A stretch of 10,866 nt of DNA. It comes from JBHHYS01 sp046757645 (GTDB lineage: Bacteria; Acidobacteriota; Terriglobia; Acidiferrales; 2-02-FULL-67-57). Shown piece after piece: positions 1 to 5,874 of this stretch. The translations under genes and the position numbers were made by a program. The stretch lies in the NCBI GenBank assembly GCA_046757645.1, contig JBHHYS010000080.1, positions 1-10,866 of the forward strand. Direction: 5' to 3'. The notes beneath the pieces were generated by a model. It was not told the origin of the DNA. It made no database searches and saw nothing but the letters and a program-made list of their open reading frames with translations. Each line of letters opens with the position of its first letter. The stretch's first letter is position 1.

Positions 1-143
1 GGGGGCGCAATCGAGGCGCGCCGTGGGGGGGCCACTTCGAGGTCAACCCCGCCCCCGAAACCCGCATCGGCGCGGGCGACTACCTGACCGCCATCGGCAG
101 CCCCGACCACATCAAGAAACTCGAATCCCTCGCCCGCGCCTAG
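1..143 (+). CDS. C-terminal end of a TrkA-C (RCK_C) domain protein, partial, with apparent frameshift
   Basis: This is the 3' end of a gene entering from the left edge and stopping at TAG 141-143. From about base 31 the frame reads HFEVNPAPETRIGAGDYL and then TAIGSPDHIKKLESLARA. This is the end of an RCK_C/TrkA-C domain, the cytosolic ligand-binding regulatory domain of potassium channels and Trk/Ktr uptake systems; the N-P-x-P-x-T then G-D-x-L-x-x-I-G pattern is typical. Upstream of a run of seven Gs (25-31) the matching sequence GAIEARRGG lies in the frame starting at base 1. Removing one G joins the two halves into a normal domain. So the gene either carries a one-base insertion or the read has a homopolymer error. 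Only the domain end is visible, so channel, transporter subunit or other RCK_C protein cannot be separated. It converges on mlaF. Confidence 0.6.
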   Translation, partial: GRNRGAPWGGHFEVNPAPETRIGAGDYLTAIGSPDHIKKLESLARA

Positions 144-498
144 CCTGCCTGCCGTAAGCAAGCCACACCAGACTGCCCTCATCATCCACTGCCTGCAAAA
201 GGCTGCGCCGTAGGGGAGAAAGGGAAATGCGCAAGGCAAGCATAAGAGCAAACCATAGGAGGTTCGAGGCGAAACTAGACGATGAGGGAAGCTGCTCCTT
301 TCTAGCTCGGAATTCTCGTCACAATTCAACTCAGGATCACGCGAGGAAGCGGTGCAAGGGAGGCTCTCCTACCCCAAGGCTCCCCCCTACGCCGAGGCTC
401 CAACCTTCGCCGAGGCTACGGTCGGCAGGTCGGGGGACAAGCCGAGGGGCGGGTCGCCGTGCGGATTCAGCAGCGAGTGCGGCCTCCAGTGGCTTCCA
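144..498. other. Gene-free interval between convergent TrkA-C gene and mlaF
   Basis: I see no convincing gene here. A 91-codon frame from 227 has a purine-rich stretch before its ATG, but its second half reads through a dispersed repeat and gives a low-complexity Pro/Arg/Ser peptide, so I do not call it. Bases 360-450 hold a pyrimidine- and G-rich segment with the word cgccgaggct at 390-399 and 409-418, and the palindromic repeat annotated separately. No terminator with a T-tract is evident for either convergent gene. Confidence 0.6.
399..444. repeat. Dispersed palindromic repeat, copy 1 (intergenic)
   Basis: This 46-base element has as its core the imperfect palindrome gccgaggctacggtcggc: stem gccga/tcggc, loop ggctacgg. 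The outer arms are ccaacc and ggtcgg. It matches 636-681 at 42 of 46 positions by eye, with no gap. It lies about 55 bases beyond the mlaF stop in a convergent intergenic region, so it could also serve as an RNA hairpin at the 3' end of the mlaEF transcript. No U-tract follows on either strand. Confidence 0.75.
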
Positions 499-1416
499 CT
501 AAGCCAGGAAGCGTCGGACATAGGGGTCGGGGGCGGCGCGGAGTTCCTCGGGAGTGCCGACGAAGTAGATGCGGCCGTCGCGGAGGAGCAGGAAGCGGGT
601 TTGGGCTACTCCGGGGGACCCCCCGTCGCCCAGCCTCCAACCTCTGCCGAGGCTACGGTCGGCAGGTTGGGGGGCAAGCCGGCGGGCAGGGGGCTCGGCA
701 GTCCCTGCTTCGGCTGGCTTGCCATTCGTAGAGACAGATTTGAGCGTGCCGGTGGCTTCATCGAAGACGTTTGAGGCCAGGATGAAAGCGTCCTGGAGGC
801 GGTGGGTAACGACCAGAGAGCTGGCCTGGCGGGTGTCGCGCAGCTTGATGATCAAGGTGAGAATGGTTTGGGCGGTGACGGGGTCGAGCCCGGCGGTGGG
901 CGAATCGTAGAGCATCACCGGGGGCTCGGTGATCAACGCCCGGGCCACGCTCACCCGGCGCTTCATCCCCCCGCTCAACTCCGCGGGCAGCTTCCAGATG
1001 GCTTCCTCCAGGCCGACGAAGCGCAGCACCTCGCGCACCCGGCGCTCAATCTCTTCTTCGGCCAAGTCCGCCTCCCCGTGGGCGGTCTCTTCAATCAGAC
1101 GGTAGGCCACGTTCTCATAGACGCTGAGGGAGTCGAACAGGGCCATTTCCTGGAAGACGATGCCGAGACGCGCCCGCAGGGGAAGCAGGGCTTCTTCTTC
1201 CAGGTCGGTGATATCGGTGCCCAGAACGACGATGCGGCCGTAGTCGGCCCGGAGCAGGCCAAGGGCGAGCTTCAGCAGCACGGTCTTGCCGGTGGCGGTG
1301 GCCCCGAGCAGCACCAGGGTTTCCCCGCGGTGGAGCGCGAAGGAGATGTCGCGCAGGACTTCCTGCTCGCCAAAGGCGAGCCCCACGCGCTCGAAGCGAA
1401 TGACCTCCTCGGCCAT
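499..1416 (-). CDS. mlaF: MlaF-type ABC transporter ATP-binding protein with repeat-encoded insertion
   Basis: Cytoplasmic ATPase of an Mla/YrbF/Ttg2A-type phospholipid ABC transporter that works with the MlaE permease encoded just upstream. The 305 residues show Walker A GATATGKT (38-45), Q-loop Q89 (VFQE), signature LSGGMKRR (147-154), Walker B PVMLYD (166-171), D-loop AGLD (175-178) and H-loop H205. The residue after Walker B, normally the catalytic Glu, is Ser172 (YDSPTAG). Its ATG overlaps the mlaE stop (TAATG), implying translational coupling. The protein is longer than the usual 250-270 residues because about residues 244-268 are encoded by a palindromic DNA repeat. After it the normal end resumes (TRFLLLRDGRIYFVGTPEEL). 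The family call is firm; the lipid substrate and direction of transport are inferred from the family. No MCE protein gene (mlaD) follows. Confidence 0.9.
   Translation of the reverse strand: MAEEVIRFERVGLAFGEQEVLRDISFALHRGETLVLLGATATGKTVLLKLALGLLRADYGRIVVLGTDITDLEEEALLPLRARLGIVFQEMALFDSLSVYENVAYRLIEETAHGEADLAEEEIERRVREVLRFVGLEEAIWKLPAELSGGMKRRVSVARALITEPPVMLYDSPTAGLDPVTAQTILTLIIKLRDTRQASSLVVTHRLQDAFILASNVFDEATGTLKSVSTNGKPAEAGTAEPPARRLAPQPADRSLGRGWRLGDGGSPGVAQTRFLLLRDGRIYFVGTPEELRAAPDPYVRRFLA
636..681. repeat. Dispersed palindromic repeat, copy 2, inside mlaF coding sequence
   Basis: This matches the element at 399-444, with an identical 20-base centre and 42 of 46 positions shared. Here it can fold with arms ccaacct...gccga / tcggcaggttgg and a two-base bulge. 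It sits wholly within mlaF and adds no stop codon. On the minus strand it is translated as roughly LAPQPADRSLGRGWRLG, an Arg/Gly/Pro-rich segment between the ATPase core and the C-terminal strand, where family members have only a short linker. This looks like an in-frame insertion of a mobile or replicating small repeat. Confidence 0.75.
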
Positions 1417-2210
1417 TACCAGCCCATCAGCTCGTTCAGCCAGAGGACGCTGCGGGTGATGAAAAGGTTTGAGACCAGGATGAGAACCGAGGCGACCACC
1501 ACTGCCTGGGTGGTGGACCGCCCCACCCCTTGCGTGCCGCCGCGGGTGGTGAGCCCGAAATAGCAGCCCACCAGCGCCACGATGAAGGCAAACAGGAAGG
1601 GCTTCACCAGCCCCTGGAGGGCGTCGCCGAACTCGACGGCGTTATAGGCGCGGGTCCAGTACTGGATGGGGTTGATGCGGATCACGAAGTTGGAGACCAC
1701 CAGGCCGCCCACCAGCCCCACGAAGTCGCCCACGATGGTCAGCAGCGGCAGCATGGCCACGGTGGCGAAGACCCGGGGGATGACGAGCTTCTTCAACGGG
1801 TCGGTGCCCAGGGCGCGCATGGCGTCAATCTGCTCGCTGACCAGCATGGAGCCGAGCTCGGAGGCAATGCCGCTCGAGACGCGGCCGGCGACCAGCAAGG
1901 CGATGATCACCGGGCCAATCTCGCGTACCAGAGCCAGCGAAACCACGTCCCCGGTCAGCCCAGGCGAGCCGAAGCGCACGAACTGGTCGGCCATTTGCAA
2001 AACCAGCACGGCGCCGATGAAGAACGAGGCCAGCACCACGATGGGCAGCGAGCCCACCCCGATGGCGTCCATCTGCTCGAAGGTCTCCGCAATGTAGCGC
2101 GGGCGGGTGAAAAGATGGCGCAGGGCACGCCAGCCCAGCAGGGTAAACTCCTGCAGGGCGAGAACCTTCTCCTTTACCAGGCCGTTGAGGACGGCAGCCA
2201 GACTGGCCAT
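1416..2210 (-). CDS. mlaE: MlaE-type ABC transporter permease
   Basis: Inner-membrane permease of the Mla/YrbE/Ttg2B family, which moves phospholipids between inner membrane and periplasm together with the MlaF ATPase. From the chosen ATG at 2208-2210 it is 264 residues, the normal family length. Family hallmarks are REIGPV (96-101), AGRVSSGIASELGSM (108-122), EQIDAMRALGTDP (126-138) and, near the end, CYFGLTTRGGTQGVGRST (216-233), the segment that faces the ATPase. Several long hydrophobic stretches are membrane spans. The reading frame is open a further 53 codons upstream, but that part is low-complexity and is encoded by the GC-rich repeat at 2258-2340, so I reject the longer start. No strong Shine-Dalgarno is seen before 2210. 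The stop overlaps the mlaF start by one base. Confidence 0.9.
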   Translation of the reverse strand: MASLAAVLNGLVKEKVLALQEFTLLGWRALRHLFTRPRYIAETFEQMDAIGVGSLPIVVLASFFIGAVLVLQMADQFVRFGSPGLTGDVVSLALVREIGPVIIALLVAGRVSSGIASELGSMLVSEQIDAMRALGTDPLKKLVIPRVFATVAMLPLLTIVGDFVGLVGGLVVSNFVIRINPIQYWTRAYNAVEFGDALQGLVKPFLFAFIVALVGCYFGLTTRGGTQGVGRSTTQAVVVASVLILVSNLFITRSVLWLNELMGW

Positions 2211-2257
2211 AGGCGATTGACCGGGCGACGTTCCGACCCTGGCCCCGCAGTTCACGG

Positions 2258-2340
2258 CGGGGCCTGCCCCGTGTTCTTTGCGGGGAGCCTTAGACGTACG
2301 CGGGGCCTGCCCCGCCGAAGCCTTAGGCGTAGGCGGGGCC
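2258..2340. repeat. GC-rich imperfect tandem repeat upstream of mlaE
   Basis: Two units of about 40-43 bases, beginning at 2258 and 2301. Each starts with the identical palindromic word cggggcctgccccg and continues to agccttag-R-cgta-S-g before a further ggcgggg. The word can pair with itself as cgggg-ccct-type short stems, and neighbouring units can also pair. It lies 48 bases before the chosen mlaE start and is the source of the spurious N-terminal extension of that frame. Confidence 0.65.
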
Positions 2341-2475
2341 ATTCTCGCCTGCGGCTGGCAGCAAGTCAAGAAACGCTACGCGTGAGGCCCGGGCATCGAC
2401 GCCCGGCTCGCGGGCCGCAAACGCCGCAAAAACCGCACGGCCAGTGGGCTCAAAAGCTTGGCCCCACTTCCACCT

Positions 2476-2493
2476 ATGTTTCACAGGAAACAT
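2476..2493. repeat. Near-perfect palindrome resembling a degenerate parS site
   Basis: The sequence atgtttcacaggaaacat has 6-base perfect arms (atgttt/aaacat). Its inner 16 bases match the well-known ParB-binding consensus TGTTTCACGTGAAACA at 14 positions, differing only at the two bases after CAC. It lies in a gene-free divergent region. True parS sites tolerate little change in the centre, so this may be only a look-alike palindrome or another operator. Confidence 0.3.
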
Positions 2494-2564
2494 TTGGCGG
2501 GCGCAACAGCGCCCCGCCGGCAACGGCTGAACCCGAACGAACCGGTAGCGCGGGTTCCCGCTTG

Positions 2565-2641
2565 CCCCGAGTGGAGTCGAGGGGTAGGGTACCCGTGGGT
2601 TTTTACGAATGGGTCGCAGGAAGGCCTACGGCCATCCTGCG
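2565..2641. repeat. Two dispersed-type hairpin repeats
   Basis: The first is ccccgagtggagtcgagggg at 2565-2584, an interrupted palindrome of a type often scattered in environmental genomes. The second spans 2615-2641: arms cgcaggaaggcc and ggccatcctgcg around a tac loop, with a single mismatch in a 12-base stem. The loop context (cctacgg) recalls, but is not the same as, the 399/636 element. No T-tract follows, so I do not call a terminator. Confidence 0.55.
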
Positions 2642-2670
2642 CTACCAGAATAAAATGGCGAGGGATGCGC

Positions 2671-2740
2671 GCCTGGGTCTACAAGGTCAATGCCAAGCGC
2701 CCGGGGCGCTTGACCGGCTGGCCCTTGTAGCGGACCAGGG
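2671..2740. repeat. Long imperfect inverted repeat (about 70 bases)
   Basis: The arms run from 2671 to about 2701 and from 2705 to about 2740. The inner stem caagcgcc (2694-2701) pairs perfectly with ggcgcttg (2705-2712) around a 3-base loop. The outer parts ctacaagg (about 2679-2686) and cccttgtag (2722-2730) also pair, then cctgg with ccagg. A structure this long could be a small RNA, a MITE-like remnant, or an mRNA leader. The sequence alone does not decide. Confidence 0.5.
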
Positions 2741-2884
2741 ACGGGCTGCCAAACAGAGAACAACAGATGAGCGGAACTTGCAAGACGCTCTCTGGCGCCA
2801 GCTGCGGGTCAGATTGATACGAAGGAAAGCTTAAAGGCAGAACCCGTTAGCATAGATATGCTCTGGGCTCTTCTGATCGAGACT

Positions 2885-2914
2885 TTGACGCTCCTCCCGG
2901 CGGTCGGCTAGAAT
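2885..2914 (+). promoter_or_regulatory. Sigma70-type promoter of aroC
   Basis: A -35 box TTGACG (2885-2890) and a -10 box TAGAAT (2909-2914) are separated by 18 bases. Transcription would start near 2921, only about three bases before the aroC ATG at 2924, so the message would be leaderless or nearly so. That fits the absence of a Shine-Dalgarno sequence before aroC. Confidence 0.65.
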
Positions 2915-2923
2915 CGCCCTCTG

Positions 2924-4096
2924 ATGCTGCGCTTCCAGACAGCCGGGGAGTCGCACGGGCAGTGCCTCACTGCCTGGGTGGCGGGGCTGCCGCTGGGCGT
3001 CCCGATTGAGGTCGCTTTCATCAACCGCGAGCTCCGCCGCCGCCAAGCGGGCTACGGGCGTGGTGGGCGGATGAAGATTGAGCGCGATCAAGTCCAAATC
3101 CTTTCCGGCGTGCGTCACGGCAAGACCATTGGCGCGCCCATTACCCTCCAGATCGAAAACCGCGACTGGACCCACTGGGAAGATGCCCTCCCGGTGGAAG
3201 CCAACCCAGCACTCACCGAAAAGCAGCGCCGCCTCACCCAACCCCGCCCCGGTCACGCCGACCTAGCCGGCGCGCTCAAGTTCAACCTCCACGACGCTCG
3301 TTACATCCTGGAGCGGGCCAGCGCCCGCGAAACCGCGGCACGCGTCGCCGCCGGCGCCGTGGCGAAACTCTTTCTGCGCCACTTCGGTATCGAAGTGCTC
3401 AGCCACACACTGGCCATTGGCGACGCGAAGCTCGAGCGCGCCGCCACCTGGGAGGAGATTGTCGCCGCCTGCGAAGACACCGATGCCGAAATCCGCTGCG
3501 TGGACAACCAACTCGCGACCGAGATGAAGAAGCGGATTGACCACGCCGTTGCCGAACGCGACTCACTGGGCGGCATCTTCGAAGTGGTGGCGCACCCCGT
3601 GCCCCCCGGGCTCGGCTCGCATGCCCACTGGGACGAGCGGCTCGACGCCCGCCTGGCGCAAGCGGTGATGTCCATCCAGGCGGTGAAGGCGGTGGAAATC
3701 GGCACCGGAGTAGCGAACGCCGCGGCGTTCGGCTCCGAGGTGCACGACGAGATCGGCTACGACCACGCCGCGCGGCGCTTCACCCGCGCCTCGAACCACG
3801 CCGGGGGGCTCGAGGGTGGGATCACCATCGGCGAAGACGTCGTCGTGCGCGGCTACTTCAAACCCATTTCTACTCTGCGCCGGCCCTTGCCGTCGGTGGA
3901 TCTCGAGTCCAAAGAGACGGTGAAGGCCGCCTACGAGCGCTCCGACGTGTGCGTGGTGCCCGCGGCGGGGGTGATCGGGGAAGCGATGGTGGCGCTGGTG
4001 CTGGCCGGGGCGGTGCGGGAGAAGTTCGGCGGCGACACCCTGGAGGAAGCCCGGCGCAACTACGACGCCTTCCAGAAGCAACTGCGCGACTTCTGA
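2924..4096 (+). CDS. aroC: Chorismate synthase
   Basis: Catalyses the last step of the shikimate pathway: anti-1,4-elimination of phosphate from 5-enolpyruvylshikimate-3-phosphate to give chorismate, using reduced FMN; cytosolic. The 390 residues are normal for the family. Visible hallmarks are TAGESHG (6-12) with active-site His11, the Arg-rich RELRRRQAGYGRGGRM (35-50), RPGHADL (108-114) with the second catalytic His111, RASARETAARVAAGA (131-145), SIQAVKAVEIG (250-260) and SDVCVVPAAGVIGEAM (340-355) near the C-terminus. The start matches the normal family N-terminus and lies about ten bases after a -10 box with no Shine-Dalgarno, so translation may be leaderless. It is first in a co-directional block with def, fmt, rpe and bamD, but a repeat-bearing gap of 130 bases separates it from def. 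Confidence 0.97.
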   Translation: MLRFQTAGESHGQCLTAWVAGLPLGVPIEVAFINRELRRRQAGYGRGGRMKIERDQVQILSGVRHGKTIGAPITLQIENRDWTHWEDALPVEANPALTEKQRRLTQPRPGHADLAGALKFNLHDARYILERASARETAARVAAGAVAKLFLRHFGIEVLSHTLAIGDAKLERAATWEEIVAACEDTDAEIRCVDNQLATEMKKRIDHAVAERDSLGGIFEVVAHPVPPGLGSHAHWDERLDARLAQAVMSIQAVKAVEIGTGVANAAAFGSEVHDEIGYDHAARRFTRASNHAGGLEGGITIGEDVVVRGYFKPISTLRRPLPSVDLESKETVKAAYERSDVCVVPAAGVIGEAMVALVLAGAVREKFGGDTLEEARRNYDAFQKQLRDF

Positions 4097-4221
4097 AACC
4101 ACGGATGCACACCGAGTCAAACTCCTCAGCACAAGCTCGCGTCCGGAAGAGGTGCTCCGCACCCGCGACCCGTAGTCCGCGAGGCGGGTTTACCCGTGTG
4201 CATCTGTGTGAATCCGTGGTT
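4097..4221. repeat. Dispersed repeat word with inverted partner upstream of def
   Basis: Directly after the aroC stop comes aaccacggatgcacac (4097-4112). Its complement returns as gtgtgcat (4196-4203) and atccgtggtt (4212-4221), separated by an 8-base bulge. The whole 125-base gap between aroC and def can therefore fold as one long-range hairpin. The right arm ends five bases before the def ATG, so it could affect def translation. The left-arm word recurs exactly at 4746-4761, after def. Confidence 0.7.
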
Positions 4222-4226
4222 AAAGA

Positions 4227-4736
4227 ATGATTTATCCGATTGTCAAATACGGGGCGGCGGTGCTGGAGCGGGAGGCGGCCCGGGTGAGCGAGTTCGACGC
4301 CAGCCTAGCGCAACTCGTCGAAGATATGTTTGCGTCCATGTACGCCGCGAACGGCATCGGCTTGGCGGCGCCGCAAATCGGCATCTCCCAGCAACTGGCG
4401 GTCATCAACATCACCTCCGGCCAGGACCCTGCCGCCGGGCTGGTGCTGGTCAACCCGGAAATCCTCTTCACCGAGGGACGGCAAAACGAAGAGGAGGGCT
4501 GCCTGAGCCTGCCCGGCTTCCACGCCGAGGTGCGACGGCCCCAGCGGGTCACCATCCGCGCCCAGGACGCCACCGGCCGGAGCTACACCCGCACCGGCGA
4601 AGGGCTGCTGGCCCGCGCCCTCTGCCACGAGATCGACCACCTCCACGGACGCCTCTTCATCCAGCACCTCTCGCTCCTCAAGCGCGACCTCATCCGCCGC
4701 AAAATCCGCAAGCGCGTCCGCGCCGGTGAGTGGTAG
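4227..4736 (+). CDS. def: Peptide deformylase
   Basis: Removes the formyl group from the N-terminal methionine of nascent proteins; a metal-dependent (Fe2+/Zn2+) cytosolic hydrolase acting at the ribosome. The 169 residues contain the three family motifs: GIGLAAPQIG (43-52, with conserved Gln50), EGCLS (90-94, metal ligand Cys92) and HEIDH (134-138, metal ligands His134 and His138, catalytic Glu135). Motif III is followed by LHG rather than the common LNG. The start gives a normal N-terminus (MIYPIVKYG). Only a weak purine-rich stretch precedes it, and it begins five bases after a dispersed inverted repeat. It is next to fmt, which encodes the enzyme that adds the formyl group, a very common pairing. 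Its basic tail RRKIRKRVRAGEW fits ribosome contact. Confidence 0.97.
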   Translation: MIYPIVKYGAAVLEREAARVSEFDASLAQLVEDMFASMYAANGIGLAAPQIGISQQLAVINITSGQDPAAGLVLVNPEILFTEGRQNEEEGCLSLPGFHAEVRRPQRVTIRAQDATGRSYTRTGEGLLARALCHEIDHLHGRLFIQHLSLLKRDLIRRKIRKRVRAGEW

Positions 4737-4745
4737 AGAACCCAA

Positions 4746-4848
4746 AACCACGGATGCACACTGATATTCACGAGCCACGAGTTACGAGTTGCCGGTCACG
4801 GGTCGCGGAGCACAAACTTCTCTGCGTTCTCTGCGGCAAAAAGCTCTG
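4746..4848. repeat. Mosaic of short repeat words between def and fmt
   Basis: This begins with aaccacggatgcacac (4746-4761), an exact 16-base direct copy of 4097-4112. It is followed by an acgag-rich stretch (about 4770-4803: cacgagccacgagttacgag and on) and then a tandem nonamer ttctctgcg at 4818-4826 and 4827-4835. The 112-base gap contains no gene. Repeat words of these kinds are often scattered through environmental bacterial genomes; their role is unknown. Confidence 0.65.
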
Positions 4849-5799
4849 ATGAAACTGCTTTTTTGCGGGACGCCTGAACTTGCCGTGCCCACCTTGCGGG
4901 CGCTCGCCCGGGAGCGCTTCGCCCTGGCCGCAGTGGTCACCCAGCCCGACCGGCCCAAGGGACGAGGCTTGAAGCCAGCGCCCCCACCGGTGAAGCGCGC
5001 CGCGCTCGAGCTGGGCCTGCGGGTCGAGCAGCCGGAAGCGCTCAAAGGCGAGGCGGGGCGAGCGCTCCTCGCCCGCTACCAGCCCGACGTGGTGGTGATT
5101 GTCGGCTACGGGCAGATCATCCCCGGTGAGTTGCTCACCATTCCCCGCTACGGTTGGATCAACCTGCACGCCTCGCTGCTGCCCAAGTATCGCGGGGCGG
5201 CCCCGGTGCAGTGGGCCTTGATCCGCGGGGAAACCACCACCGGGGTCACCACCATACAGCTCGACCCCGGACTCGATACCGGCCCCATCCTCCTCCAACG
5301 CCCAGAGCCCATCCGCGAGCAAGACACCGCCGTGACCCTGGGCCAACGCCTGGGCGAGCAGGGCGCCGCCCTGATGGTCGAAACCCTCAAGCGGCTCGAG
5401 CAAGGCTCGCTCACCCCCCAGCCGCAGGACCCCTCCCGGGCCACCAAGGCCCCGCTGCTCAAACGCGCGCACGGGCGGGTGGAGTGGACGCTGCCGGCGC
5501 GCGACATCTACAACCGCATCCGCGGCCTCGTGCCCTGGCCGGGCGCCTACACCGGCTTTCGTGGCAAGCAGCTGCATCTGTGGTGGGCCCGGGCGGTGGA
5601 GGCGCCCCCGGGCGTGGTGCAGGCGCCCGCGCCCGGCACCCTGCTGGTGGAAAAGCATGCCCTCAATGTCGCCTGCGGGGGCGGCACTTGGCTGCGCCTG
5701 GAGGAAGTCCAGCCGGCGGACCGCAAGCGCCTCCAGGCCACCGACTTCATCAACGGCATGCACCTCCGCACCGGCGAACGCTTTGAACCCCTGGACTAG
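4849..5799 (+). CDS. fmt: Methionyl-tRNA formyltransferase
   Basis: Transfers a formyl group from 10-formyl-tetrahydrofolate to the amino group of Met-tRNA(fMet), marking the initiator tRNA. From ATG 4849 the protein is 316 residues, the normal length, and begins with the typical MKLLFCGTPELAVPTL. A longer frame opens at 4789, but its extra 20 residues come from repeat sequence. Catalytic residues match E. coli Asn106/His108/Asp144 as Asn105, His107 and Asp143, in the contexts GWINLHASLLPKYRGAAP (102-119) and GLDTGPIL (141-148). The C-terminal part (from about 210) is the tRNA-binding beta-barrel, with RIRGLVPWPGAYT visible. It follows def and may be co-transcribed with it. No clear Shine-Dalgarno is seen before the start. 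Confidence 0.97.
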   Translation: MKLLFCGTPELAVPTLRALARERFALAAVVTQPDRPKGRGLKPAPPPVKRAALELGLRVEQPEALKGEAGRALLARYQPDVVVIVGYGQIIPGELLTIPRYGWINLHASLLPKYRGAAPVQWALIRGETTTGVTTIQLDPGLDTGPILLQRPEPIREQDTAVTLGQRLGEQGAALMVETLKRLEQGSLTPQPQDPSRATKAPLLKRAHGRVEWTLPARDIYNRIRGLVPWPGAYTGFRGKQLHLWWARAVEAPPGVVQAPAPGTLLVEKHALNVACGGGTWLRLEEVQPADRKRLQATDFINGMHLRTGERFEPLD

Positions 5800-5844
5800 A
5801 CAGGGGTTGAGGAGCCCACTGGAATACCGGCGGGGCGAATGTGC

Positions 5845-5850
5845 TAGAAT
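5845..5850 (+). promoter_or_regulatory. Candidate -10 box upstream of rpe
   Basis: TAGAAT, identical to the -10 box of the aroC promoter, lies in the 75-base gap between fmt and rpe, 24 bases before the rpe start. No good -35 hexamer is found at 16-18 bases upstream, so this is only a candidate for a separate rpe-bamD promoter. Confidence 0.35.
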
Positions 5851-5874
5851 GGCGGGGGCTGAGGGGGGAGTGAA

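Larger units (their letters stand above)
2211..2923. other. Gene-free divergent region rich in hairpins and repeats
   Basis: About 710 bases lie between the divergent mlaE and aroC starts. I see no supportable gene. It holds a GC-rich tandem repeat (2258-2340), a short hairpin ccgggc/gcccgg (2389-2406), a parS-like palindrome (2476-2493), several larger hairpins (2565-2740) and the aroC promoter (2885-2914). A promoter for mlaEF must lie here, but I could not pick one with confidence. Confidence 0.65.

Noticed and set aside
227..502. 91-codon frame on + with purine-rich stretch before its ATG
   Set aside because: The second half is the translated palindromic repeat; composition is repetitive and it ends over the mlaF stop.
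399..681. Two similar palindromes 237 bases apart as a CRISPR array
   Set aside because: Only two copies, unequal context, one inside a coding sequence; no spacer pattern.
2211..2369. Longer mlaE start adding 53 residues
   Set aside because: The extra part is encoded by a GC-rich repeat, is low-complexity and makes the protein longer than family members; the internal ATG gives the normal length.
1530..2834. 434-codon open frame on + opposite mlaE and over the divergent region
   Set aside because: His/Gln/Asp-rich translation mirrors the mlaE codons and then runs through the hairpin repeats. No domain is visible.
2679..2846. 56-codon minus-strand frame reading VPLICCSLFGSPSLVRYKG and on
   Set aside because: It has a protein-like look but no ATG or GTG start and overlaps the 70-base inverted repeat; probably a repeat or relic, not a callable gene.
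4196..4729. 177-codon frame on + overlapping def
   Set aside because: Arg/Pro/His-rich shadow of def in another frame.
4789..4848. Longer fmt start adding 20 residues
   Set aside because: The extension comes from intergenic repeat words, while ATG 4849 gives the standard MKLLFCGTPE start.
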